Of a stretch of DNA of 64,000 nt, positions 42,016 to 49,957 are shown piece by piece; position 1 is the stretch's first letter, and every line of letters starts with the position of its first letter. The DNA comes from Bacteroidaceae bacterium (GTDB lineage Bacteria; Bacteroidota; Bacteroidia; Bacteroidales; Bacteroidaceae). Location of the stretch: the NCBI GenBank assembly GCA_017541025.1, contig JAFXZY010000011.1:1-64000 (forward strand). Reading direction: 5' to 3'. A program made the position numbers and the translations under genes. A model generated the notes under the pieces. The model saw only the letters and a list, made by a program, of their open reading frames with translations, was not told the DNA's origin and ran no database searches.

Positions 42016-44229
42016 ATGAGACGTATAGCTTTATATTTGATAATTGTTCAATGTTTAATGTTCAACGTTCAATGTGTTCTGGCGCAGACCGAAGGGAAGG
42101 AAACAACCATGAAGGAACTGGTGGTCACTGCAACGGGTACGCAGCATACCCTGAAGGATGTGCCCGTGCAAACTGAGGTAATCAGTCGGAAAATGTTGGA
42201 TAGCTTTGGCGGCAAGAATATAGAGGAGATTCTGAGCTCCCTCACAGCCTCCTTTGCCTTCAACGAGGGCGATATGGGCAGCCAGATGCAGTTGGGCGGC
42301 TTGGGAAACTCGTATATTTTGGTGCTGGTGGACGGCAAGCGTCTGCATGGCGATGTGGGAGGCGAGAACGACCTGGGACTGATAGACCCGCAGAATATAG
42401 AGCGCATAGAGATTGTGAAGGGTGCTCAGAGTGCCCTCTATGGTAGCGATGCTATGGCCGGTGTCATCAATATTATTACAAAGAAGCATACTCAGAAGGG
42501 CATTTATGCAGACAATAGCACACGTTACGGTATGTATAACGACCTTCGCCAGCATAACACTTTAGCCTTTAATATCGGAAAATTTGGTAGTCAGACCAAC
42601 TTTCAGTTGCAACGAAACGACGGTTGGCAGAATACTGCTGAAGAATATGCTGAGGGCATGGTAATAACGGACAGTAAGAACAAAACGGTGAATATGTTCC
42701 GTAACTGGCAGTTGGCAGAACGCTTAACCTATCAGCCGATACGCGACCTGGAATTATATGCCGAGGGCTCGTATTACAAGAAGAATATCTGTCGCCCCCA
42801 GAACGGCAGGCATCCCAGTTGTGATGTCTATACCTACGACCTCCGTTACAATAATGCTTCGGCGGCGGTAGGCGGCAAGTGGTACTTACCGAGTGAAAAG
42901 GGAAAAGTGAAAAGTGAAAAAATAAATGGTGGCAGGAACTACTTGCAGTTGGATATCGACTGGAACAAGCATGCCTATTACTATGACTATACAGCACGTA
43001 CTTACGAGACGGTGCTGCTGAAGGGCGAGGAGTACGGCCCCATGGAAGGGGAATGGTATCCTGTGATGATGTACCCTGGGCAGAGTAAGTTGCAGAGCGA
43101 CCAGCAGCGCATCATGGCTCAGGCAAAGGGCGTCTTCTATCTACCATTTCAGAATACCCTGAATACAGGTTTGGAATATCGATATGACTATCTGAATGCT
43201 CCCGACCGTACAGAAAACGGGTCGGCGAGTGACTGGACAACGGCCTTGTACGTGCAGGATGAGTTCGACCAACTTGGATGGCTCAACCTTACCGCAGGCC
43301 TCCGTCTGGTAGGAAACCGCAATTTTGGTGTGCGCCTGACACCTAAGGTTAGCGCCATGTTCTCAGTTGGAGATTTCCGCTTCAGGATGGGATGGAGTCA
43401 GGGATTCAAAACGCCTACCGTTAAGGAGCTGCACTACCGTTACCTGCATGTAATGGGCAGCAGTACGTTCTTTAACATCGGTAACTTAGACTTGGATCCT
43501 CAGACCAGCAACTACTATTCGGCCAATATAGAGTATCGTGGTCGTAAGTTTACTGCATCTGTTACGGGTTATCTGAACAAGCTGGACAATATGATAGCTC
43601 TGGTAAATGTACCCGTTGGTGAGATTCCTCCAGGCGTAACCACCGCCTATCTGGGCGACGGCAGCAACAATGTTCAGGCCCGCATGTATAAGAATATGGA
43701 TGATGCCCGCACCTATGGCATAGATGTTACCCTTTCTTATCAGGTGATGAGGGATTTGATGCTCAATTCGGCTTACAGCTGGCTGAATACCGAAGCCAAC
43801 CTGTATGATGCCTCCAAGGATAGAATGAACTCCGTAACCATTGACGGGACAGCCCACCATAAGTGGAGCGCTTCTGTTATGTACAGCCACTCGTTCTGTA
43901 CTTGGTATAAGTTGGGCATTAACCTTTCTACCCGTGGCAGTAGTACGCGTTTCTATCAGAACAACAGAAACGGAAAGCCTTTCCAAATTTGGCGCATCAA
44001 TACCACGCACGACTTTGGCAAGCCTGGTAAGATGCTTGCCTATAGGGTGGAGTTGGGTGTAGACAATATCTTTAATTACGTAGACCGCACCATGCATCCT
44101 TATCACTTGGGGAACAATACACCTGGTACAATGGTTTATGGAACCTTTGGTATAAAATTCAATTACGGAAAGAGAGTAAAAAACAATTTTTTATCAACTA
44201 AACAACAAATTAACAATGAAGAAGATTAA
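42016..44229 (+). CDS. Second TonB-dependent receptor of the riboswitch operon
   Basis: The 737-residue protein has a TonB-box region (MKELVVTATGTQHTLK), a plug (VLVDGKRLHGDVGGENDLGLIDPQNIERIEIVKGAQSALYGSDAMAGVINIIT in order), and a barrel. Its signal peptide is partly built from a 7-bp word repeat: IIVQCLMFNVQCVLAQ, sharing MFNVQC with the NadD leader. A second repeat, (GTGAAAAG)-like at 42893-42929, encodes SEKGKVKSEK within a barrel loop. It is related to the upstream receptor but distinct, and may take a different corrinoid or metal-tetrapyrrole. The last codons overlap the cbiK start by 14 bp. Confidence 0.87.
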   Translation: MRRIALYLIIVQCLMFNVQCVLAQTEGKETTMKELVVTATGTQHTLKDVPVQTEVISRKMLDSFGGKNIEEILSSLTASFAFNEGDMGSQMQLGGLGNSYILVLVDGKRLHGDVGGENDLGLIDPQNIERIEIVKGAQSALYGSDAMAGVINIITKKHTQKGIYADNSTRYGMYNDLRQHNTLAFNIGKFGSQTNFQLQRNDGWQNTAEEYAEGMVITDSKNKTVNMFRNWQLAERLTYQPIRDLELYAEGSYYKKNICRPQNGRHPSCDVYTYDLRYNNASAAVGGKWYLPSEKGKVKSEKINGGRNYLQLDIDWNKHAYYYDYTARTYETVLLKGEEYGPMEGEWYPVMMYPGQSKLQSDQQRIMAQAKGVFYLPFQNTLNTGLEYRYDYLNAPDRTENGSASDWTTALYVQDEFDQLGWLNLTAGLRLVGNRNFGVRLTPKVSAMFSVGDFRFRMGWSQGFKTPTVKELHYRYLHVMGSSTFFNIGNLDLDPQTSNYYSANIEYRGRKFTASVTGYLNKLDNMIALVNVPVGEIPPGVTTAYLGDGSNNVQARMYKNMDDARTYGIDVTLSYQVMRDLMLNSAYSWLNTEANLYDASKDRMNSVTIDGTAHHKWSASVMYSHSFCTWYKLGINLSTRGSSTRFYQNNRNGKPFQIWRINTTHDFGKPGKMLAYRVELGVDNIFNYVDRTMHPYHLGNNTPGTMVYGTFGIKFNYGKRVKNNFLSTKQQINNEED
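42047..42074 (+). repeat. Heptamer repeat inside a signal peptide
   Basis: Four 7-bp units TTCAATG, TTTAATG, TTCAACG, TTCAATG run in frame through the hydrophobic part of the second TonB receptor's signal peptide. Confidence 0.85.
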
Positions 44230-45361
44230 ATCTTTAATTTTTGCTGCTGTGGCTGTATGCCTGACAGCTCCTGTTTTCACCTCATGTAGTAGTGACACTA
44301 CTGATGCCCCCGACAACCTGATTTCGGAGTACAGTTACAACGACAACTTAGTAGCCGCTCAGAAGGCTAAGTCAAAGAAAGACGTTGCTGTTCTGCTGGT
44401 TGCCTTCGGTTCAACATGGAACAATGCTTTCCTGGCCTTCGACAAGACAAAAGCTGCTTACGAGGCTGCTTTCCCCAATGCTGATGTTTATGTTTGTTTC
44501 TCAAGCGACATCTGTATTAACCGTGCCAGCATTGGTGAGAACAAGGACGACAACGGTAACATTGTAAAGCGTGACTACTACGAGCCCCGCTATCTGCTGC
44601 ATGCCATCGGAGCTGCCAAGTACAGCAAGATCTACGTTCAGTCTTTGCAGGTGATTCCCGGTGAGGAGTTTGCCGCTGTAGTTGCCAGTGTAAAGAAGTT
44701 CATGAACAACGGTTACATCTCCAGTGCTCATCTGGACGATGAATATCTGGCAAAACTGGAGGCAGATGAGGCTATCTATCTTGGTATGCCTTTGCTGAGC
44801 GACCCCGAAAAGGATGTTCCCGAGGTTGCCAAGCAGCTGAATGCCCTCTATGCCTCCGAAGCCCAGCAGGGTGTTGTTGCTTTTATGGGTCATGGCAACC
44901 CCGACAACTACGATACCTTCAAGGCTAATGTTCGCTATACTCAGTTGGAGGAGGCTCTGCAGAAACTTAACCCCAGCTACTATGTTGGTACTGTAGATAT
45001 GCCCGACAACTACAAGCAGGATGTTCTGGCTCGTATGCAGGAGAAGGGCATCAATAGTGGTAAGGTTAGCCTGCACGCTCTGATGTCAATAGCCGGAGAC
45101 CATGCTCATAACGATATGGCAGGAGGTGCTTTGGAAGGACAAGACGAAGATGAGTACTGGAAACCGATGGCTCCTGAAAGCGAGGATGTCAGCTGGTATG
45201 AGTTTTTCAAACATGCAGGTTATGAACCTATCGTTCCTATTTCTGGCAAACACCCCCAAGGTCTGCTTGAACTTCCCGGTGTTCTGAATGTTTGGATTCA
45301 GCACACTAAGAACGCTCTGTTCCTGGAGGATGCTTACCATAGCATGTATCCCGAAGAATAA
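44216..45361 (+). CDS. cbiK: Lipoprotein sirohydrochlorin cobaltochelatase (CbiK type)
   Basis: CbiK inserts cobalt into sirohydrochlorin in the anaerobic cobalamin route. The 381-residue product has the chelatase signatures QVIPGEEF (Glu), GHGNPDNYD (His) and the long HALMSIAGDHAHNDMAGG motif (His), all as in CbiK. It is preceded by a lipoprotein signal (FTSCSS), so the enzyme is exported and lipid-anchored rather than cytosolic. Exported relatives are known: a periplasmic CbiK in Desulfovibrio and the P. gingivalis lipoprotein IhtB, linked to heme-iron handling. Here the riboswitch and receptor neighbours favour cobalt or corrinoid chemistry, but metal removal or binding cannot be excluded. 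A terminator follows. Confidence 0.88.
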   Translation: MKKIKSLIFAAVAVCLTAPVFTSCSSDTTDAPDNLISEYSYNDNLVAAQKAKSKKDVAVLLVAFGSTWNNAFLAFDKTKAAYEAAFPNADVYVCFSSDICINRASIGENKDDNGNIVKRDYYEPRYLLHAIGAAKYSKIYVQSLQVIPGEEFAAVVASVKKFMNNGYISSAHLDDEYLAKLEADEAIYLGMPLLSDPEKDVPEVAKQLNALYASEAQQGVVAFMGHGNPDNYDTFKANVRYTQLEEALQKLNPSYYVGTVDMPDNYKQDVLARMQEKGINSGKVSLHALMSIAGDHAHNDMAGGALEGQDEDEYWKPMAPESEDVSWYEFFKHAGYEPIVPISGKHPQGLLELPGVLNVWIQHTKNALFLEDAYHSMYPEE

Positions 45362-45381
45362 AGCTGATATTATTCAAAAGG

Positions 45382-45413
45382 CAAAAGGAAGGCGACTTCC
45401 TTTTGTCTTTTTG
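45382..45413 (+). terminator. Terminator after cbiK
   Basis: CAAAAGGAAG (45382-45391) and CTTCCTTTTG (45396-45405) form a perfect 10-bp stem with a GCGA loop, followed by a T-rich run. Its 3' arm contains the TTTG -33 box of the next promoter. Confidence 0.88.
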
Positions 45414-45432
45414 TAAATAATCGTTATCTTTG
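45402..45432 (+). promoter_or_regulatory. Promoter of the cbiHC-cbiET-cbiGF-cbiD-btuFC run
   Basis: TTTG at 45402-45405, a 19-bp spacer, and TATCTTTG at 45425-45432 form a complete promoter 4 bp before the cbiHC ATG. Together with the terminator it separates these genes from riboswitch control. Confidence 0.75.
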
Positions 45433-45436
45433 TGCC

Positions 45437-46828
45437 ATGAAAAAGATAATTGTTGCAGGTATAGGTCCTGGTAGTGCCGAAGATATTACTCCCGCTGTTC
45501 TGGAGGCTGTGCGTCAAAGCGATGTGATAGTTGGGTACAAATACTATTTTAGGTTTATCGAACCTTATCTCACACCTGGTACGGAGTGTATCGACAGCGG
45601 TATGCGTCAGGAACGCCAGCGTGCTGAGGAAGCCGTCGCCCTTGCCAAGGAAGGAAAGACGGTTTGTGTTATCAGTAGTGGCGATGCGGGTATTTACGGA
45701 ATGGCGCCTCTTATCCTGGAGATGGACCCCACAATGGATGTACAGGTGCTTCCTGGTATCAGCGCTTTCCAAAAGGCTGCATCTTTGCTGGGTGCTCCCA
45801 TAGGGCATGATATGTGCATCATTTCCCTCAGCGACCTTATGACTCCTTGGCAGCTGATAGAGAAACGTATTCAGGCAGCTTCCCTTGGCGATTTCGTTAC
45901 AGCGGTTTATAATCCTAAGAGTCATGGGCGATATTGGCAGCTACATCGCCTAAAGGAACTTTTCCAGCAACAGCGGGCTGGCACAACTCCCGTGGGTTAT
46001 GTCCGTCAGGCAGGAAGGCCGGAACAGGAGGTGAAGCTGACCACTTTAGGTGATTTCGACCCCGAAGATGTGGATATGTTCACGGTCATCCTCATTGGTA
46101 ATTCGCAGTCATACATAGAAGGTGGAAAATTCATCACACCACGTGGCTACTTCCGCGATTTTCCCCTCTCTTCGGAGGGGACTAGGGGGAGGCTCATTAT
46201 GAACGAATCGTTCCGCACCATTCTTTCCGAGATGAAGCATCCCGATGTGCCAACGTGGCGACTCTGGCCTTTGTTGCATGCCATTCATACCACGGTGGAC
46301 TTTGGAATGGAAAAATACCTGTGGATGGATGATCGCGCTACGGAAATCATATATAATAAGATAAAGGATGGTACATTGCGCCATATCGTAACCGATGTGA
46401 CGATGGCTGCCAGCGGCATCCGCAAGGGAGCCTTGGAACGTTTGGGGGTGGAGGTGCATTGCTATATCAACGACCCTCGGACAAGGGAAATGGCCGAGGA
46501 GCAGAGTATTACCCGCAGTCAGGCTTGTATGCAACTGGCAGCAGAAGAATATTCCGATGCCCTCTATGTGGTGGGAAACGCGCCTACAGCTCTCTTTGAG
46601 ATATGCGACCTGACACGTAAGGGTAAGATGCAGCCTGCAGGAATCATAGCCGCTCCAGTGGGGTTTGTCCATGTCTGTGAGAGCAAACATGCAGTCAAGA
46701 CGCTGAAACAGATTCCCAAAATCATTGTTGAGGGCAGGAAGGGCGGTAGTAACCTTGCGGCTACGCTGTGCAATGCCATCCTTACATACGATGACGCAGA
46801 ACAAATTAAACCAGGGAGAGACCTGTGA
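45437..46828 (+). CDS. Fused precorrin-3B C17-methyltransferase (CbiH/CobJ) and precorrin-8X methylmutase (CbiC/CobH)
   Basis: The first 240 or so residues are an SAM-dependent tetrapyrrole methylase of the CbiH/CobJ type: VAGIGPGSAEDITPAV, CVISSGDAGIYGMAPL and VTAVYNPKS. It contracts the ring while methylating C17. The last 205 or so are the CbiC/CobH mutase, which moves the methyl from C11 to C12 (TDVTMAASGI, VVGNAPTALFEI, PVGFVHVCESK). The junction, FPLSSEGTRGR at about residues 241-251, is encoded by a palindromic repeat. Met255, just after it, could be the original start of a separate CbiC. The fusion therefore seems to have arisen by, or been bridged by, the repeat. Confidence 0.93.
   Translation: MKKIIVAGIGPGSAEDITPAVLEAVRQSDVIVGYKYYFRFIEPYLTPGTECIDSGMRQERQRAEEAVALAKEGKTVCVISSGDAGIYGMAPLILEMDPTMDVQVLPGISAFQKAASLLGAPIGHDMCIISLSDLMTPWQLIEKRIQAASLGDFVTAVYNPKSHGRYWQLHRLKELFQQQRAGTTPVGYVRQAGRPEQEVKLTTLGDFDPEDVDMFTVILIGNSQSYIEGGKFITPRGYFRDFPLSSEGTRGRLIMNESFRTILSEMKHPDVPTWRLWPLLHAIHTTVDFGMEKYLWMDDRATEIIYNKIKDGTLRHIVTDVTMAASGIRKGALERLGVEVHCYINDPRTREMAEEQSITRSQACMQLAAEEYSDALYVVGNAPTALFEICDLTRKGKMQPAGIIAAPVGFVHVCESKHAVKTLKQIPKIIVEGRKGGSNLAATLCNAILTYDDAEQIKPGRDL
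46161..46194 (+). repeat. Palindromic element at the cbiH-cbiC fusion point
   Basis: TTCCCCTCTCTTCGGAGGGG, a spacer, then GGGGGAGGCT: the reverse complement of the family consensus. It is translated as FPLSSEGTRGRL between two enzyme domains. Confidence 0.8.
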
Positions 46829-46884
46829 GAATTGAGGCGGCTATGCCGCAATTGAGAATTGAGAGTTGAGAATTGAATATTAGA
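46829..46884. repeat. AATTGAGAATTGAG word repeat before cbiET
   Basis: The gap has a small GCGGC-TAT-GCCGC hairpin embedded in TTGAGAATTGAGAGTTGAGAAT-type units. A 25-base stretch of it (minus strand) recurs on the plus strand inside cbiET at about 47869-47893. Confidence 0.75.
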
Positions 46885-48156
46885 ATGAAGTTTGTTGTTA
46901 TAGGAATTACGGATAATCCTAAGCCTTTCTTTCCTTCGGAGGTTTTGGAAATCATCAGGCAAGGCAAGGTATTTTCGGGAGGCAAGCGCCACCACGAGAT
47001 AGTTGCTCCGTTGCTGCCTAAGGATGCACAATGGATTGACATCACCGTTCCCCTGGATAATGTTTTCAAACAGTATAATTTTCAATTCTCAATTTTCAAT
47101 TCTCAATTAATTATTGTTTTCGCCTCCGGCGACCCTCTGTTCTTTGGTTTCGCCAATACGTTACAACGTGAGTTCCCTGATGCTGAGTTGCAGGTCTTCC
47201 CTACGTTTAATTCCCTGCAGATGTTGGCTCACAGAATGATGATACCCTATCAGGATATGCATGTTGTGTCACTTACAGGTCGACCTTGGGATAAGTTCGA
47301 CGAGGCACTCATCTGCGGTTATCCGCTCATTGGTTGTCTCACGGATAAGAATAAAACTCCTCACGATATCCGTCGGCGGATGCAGGAATACGGGTATAAT
47401 AACTATGTGATGACCGTTGGAGAGAATCTGGGCAACGATTCATTAGAACGTGTGTGCCAGTATGATGGCGGAATAGATTATGCCAACCCTAATTGCATTA
47501 TCTTACAGCAAACAGAAAAGAAGATAAGGCCTTTTGGCATTCCCGATGCGCTGTTTACCCTCCTTGAAGACCGTGAGAAGATGATAACCAAGATGCCTAT
47601 CCGTCTGCTTACACTGCAGGCACTTGAGCTACGGACAAAACATGTACTGTGGGATATAGGCGCCTGCACAGGAAGCGTTTCAATAGAAGCCCGTCTGCAG
47701 TTTCCTCACTTGCAAATCGAAGCTTTCGAGATTCGGCCAGAGTGTGAGGCGATCATCCAAGAGAATGCCCGCAGGTTTGGAGCCCCAGGCATTAACGTAC
47801 ATATTGGAGACTTTCTCAATTCTCAATTGCCACTTCGTTCTCGCGTTCCGCTCGCGACCCCTTCGGCGTTCTCAACTCTCAATTCTCAATTGCCCCGTCC
47901 TGACGCTGTTTTCATTGGTGGTCATGGAGGCCGCCTAAAGGAAATCATGGAGAAAGTGCTAACGGTCTTAGCCCCTGGCGGCGTGATTGTTATGAACAGC
48001 GTCATAGCTCCCAAAGTTACCACCGATAGCCATCAACTTTGGGATGAGGCCTGCGCAGCATTAGGTCTTAAGCAGGAACCTCCTACAAGAATACAACTCG
48101 ACAATCATCATCCAATAACGATACTTAAAGTGAAAAATGATATTTACCAACCGTAA
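46885..48156 (+). CDS. Fused CbiE-CbiT (CobL-type precorrin-6Y methyltransferase/decarboxylase) with repeat-encoded inserts
   Basis: The N-terminal CbiE part methylates C5 and the C-terminal CbiT part decarboxylates the acetate side chain and methylates C15; together they do the CobL reaction. CbiE motifs include VFASGDPLFFGFANTL and GENLGNDSLERV. CbiT shows the SAM motif LWDIGACTGSVSIEAR and DAVFIGGHGGRLKEIM. Two inserts come from AATTCTCAATT word repeats: NFQFSIFNSQL at about residues 65-75 of CbiE, and LNSQLPLRSRV through FSTLNSQLPR at about 309-336 of CbiT. I use the ATG at 46885 (MKFVVIGITD); a TTG four codons earlier keeps the frame but is less likely. The product has 423 residues. Confidence 0.93.
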   Translation: MKFVVIGITDNPKPFFPSEVLEIIRQGKVFSGGKRHHEIVAPLLPKDAQWIDITVPLDNVFKQYNFQFSIFNSQLIIVFASGDPLFFGFANTLQREFPDAELQVFPTFNSLQMLAHRMMIPYQDMHVVSLTGRPWDKFDEALICGYPLIGCLTDKNKTPHDIRRRMQEYGYNNYVMTVGENLGNDSLERVCQYDGGIDYANPNCIILQQTEKKIRPFGIPDALFTLLEDREKMITKMPIRLLTLQALELRTKHVLWDIGACTGSVSIEARLQFPHLQIEAFEIRPECEAIIQENARRFGAPGINVHIGDFLNSQLPLRSRVPLATPSAFSTLNSQLPRPDAVFIGGHGGRLKEIMEKVLTVLAPGGVIVMNSVIAPKVTTDSHQLWDEACAALGLKQEPPTRIQLDNHHPITILKVKNDIYQP

Positions 48157-48184
48157 ACAGTAAACAGTAAACGGTAAACCAAAA

Positions 48185-49957
48185 ATGAAAGTAGCCATTA
48201 TACAAATCAGCGAGGCTGGTAGTGAAATCGCCTCAACGTTGGAACGCCAGTTTAACGCTAAGATTATTCAGCGCACCGATGTTGGCAAGGAATGGAAGAC
48301 GCAAGATGCCTTTCTCTTCATTGGCGCAATGGGTATCTGCGTCAGGACGATAGCCCCTTTTATCAAGGACAAGCACCAGGATCCTGCTGTTGTATGCATC
48401 GACTCGCTTGGACAGAACGTCATTTCTGTACTCAGCGGACATGTGGGCGGTGCCAACGAACTGACACGAACCATCAGCAGTATTCTGGATGCTCACGAAG
48501 TCATTACCACTCAAAGCGATAATGCCGGTTTGTGGGCCTTAGATACTTTCGAGAAGCGTTTCAACTGGCCTGTAGCCAGCGATATCGACGATATGAACGA
48601 CTGCATCTTTGCCTTCGTGAACTGTCAGCCTACAGCCCTTTTGCTGGAAGCCCGCGATGAAGGAACGGACTATCTGGAAGCGACCAAACCCGACCATGTA
48701 ACTATTATCAACGATATTTCCGAGGCAGATCCCCGTAAATACAAACTGCTTATCATGGTTACTCCCTACATGCGCAACGCACCTTACGGTATGCTCGAAC
48801 TGCATTTCGTACCTATGGTTGGCACAATAGGTTTTGGGTTGGCCCATCATCCCGAAGATTACGAAAGTATCTACGACGAGATTGACGAGGCTTTTGCCAA
48901 TCGTGGCATACTTCCCTGTTCTCATAAGTATTGTACCATAGACGTAAAGGCAGATGAAGAGTTTGTAGAGATGCTCGAAGAAGACTACGAAGAAGAAGTG
49001 GTTTTCTTTACAGCAGAAGAACTCTCTGCCGTGGAGGTTCCCAATCCCAGCGATACCGTTGCCAAACATGTGGGCACACCCAGTGTTTGCGAAGCAGCCG
49101 CCATCTTAGGTTCCAATCACGGCAAACTGATTATCCCCAAGGTTAAAGGCAAGAACTGGACGGCAGCCCTTGCTATCGACTACCGGCACCTGCGCGAACA
49201 GAAGAAGACAGGATTTATTGAGATTGTCGGTGCAGGACCTGGCGACCCAGACCTTGTTTCCGTACGAGGCCGCAAGATGCTGGAGAAAGCAGACCTTATA
49301 TTATATGCAGGTTCGTTAGTACCCAAGGAACTGACCGACTGCCACAAGCCAGGCGCTGTGGTACGTTCTTCTGCCGACATGAATCTCGAAGAACAATGTG
49401 CCTTGATGAAGGAACACTACGACAAGGGCCATTTCATTGTCCGTCTGCATACGGGCGACCCTTGCATCTTTGGTGCTATTCAGGAGCAGATGGCCTTCTT
49501 TGACCAGAATCATATGTCGTATCACATCACGCCCGGCATCAGCAGTTTCCTTGCTGCTGCTGCCGAATTGCGCAGTCAGTTTACCATTCCTGAGCGAACC
49601 CAGACCATTATCCTGACGCGTGGCGAAGGTCGTACTACTATGCCGGAGAAAGAACAGTTGCATCTGTTGGCTCGTAGTCAGAGTACGATGTGCATTTTCC
49701 TCTCTGCCGCCATTGTGGATGATGTTCAACGGGAACTCTTGCAGGAATACCCCGAGGATACCCCCGTGGCTGCCTGCTATCATCTGACTTGGCCTGACCA
49801 GAAGATCTATCGCGGTAAACTGAAAGACCTCGCCAAGCTGGTTCATGAAAATAAACTCACTCTTACCACAATGCTCGTTGTGGGTGAAGCTATCGACAAT
49901 CGTCAGGGGCTTAGCCGGCTTTATGCTGATGAGTTCAAACATTTGTTCAGAGCATGA
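48185..49957 (+). CDS. Fused CbiG and CbiF (cobalt-precorrin-5A hydrolase and cobalt-precorrin-4 C11-methyltransferase)
   Basis: CbiG opens the lactone and releases acetaldehyde during ring contraction; CbiF methylates C11 of cobalt-precorrin-4. The first 340 or so residues are CbiG (LFIGAMGICVRTIAPFIKDKHQDPAVVCIDSLGQNVISVLSGHVGGANELT in order, then GTPSVCEAAAIL). From GFIEIVGAGPGDPDLVSVRG the CbiF methylase runs to the end, with LHTGDPCIFGAIQEQM and YHITPGISSFLAAAAEL. The presence of CbiG and CbiK shows the early-cobalt (anaerobic) route. It is preceded by a GTAAACAGTAAACAG word repeat (48154-48180), and its stop overlaps cbiD by 4 bp. Confidence 0.94.
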   Translation: MKVAIIQISEAGSEIASTLERQFNAKIIQRTDVGKEWKTQDAFLFIGAMGICVRTIAPFIKDKHQDPAVVCIDSLGQNVISVLSGHVGGANELTRTISSILDAHEVITTQSDNAGLWALDTFEKRFNWPVASDIDDMNDCIFAFVNCQPTALLLEARDEGTDYLEATKPDHVTIINDISEADPRKYKLLIMVTPYMRNAPYGMLELHFVPMVGTIGFGLAHHPEDYESIYDEIDEAFANRGILPCSHKYCTIDVKADEEFVEMLEEDYEEEVVFFTAEELSAVEVPNPSDTVAKHVGTPSVCEAAAILGSNHGKLIIPKVKGKNWTAALAIDYRHLREQKKTGFIEIVGAGPGDPDLVSVRGRKMLEKADLILYAGSLVPKELTDCHKPGAVVRSSADMNLEEQCALMKEHYDKGHFIVRLHTGDPCIFGAIQEQMAFFDQNHMSYHITPGISSFLAAAAELRSQFTIPERTQTIILTRGEGRTTMPEKEQLHLLARSQSTMCIFLSAAIVDDVQRELLQEYPEDTPVAACYHLTWPDQKIYRGKLKDLAKLVHENKLTLTTMLVVGEAIDNRQGLSRLYADEFKHLFRA

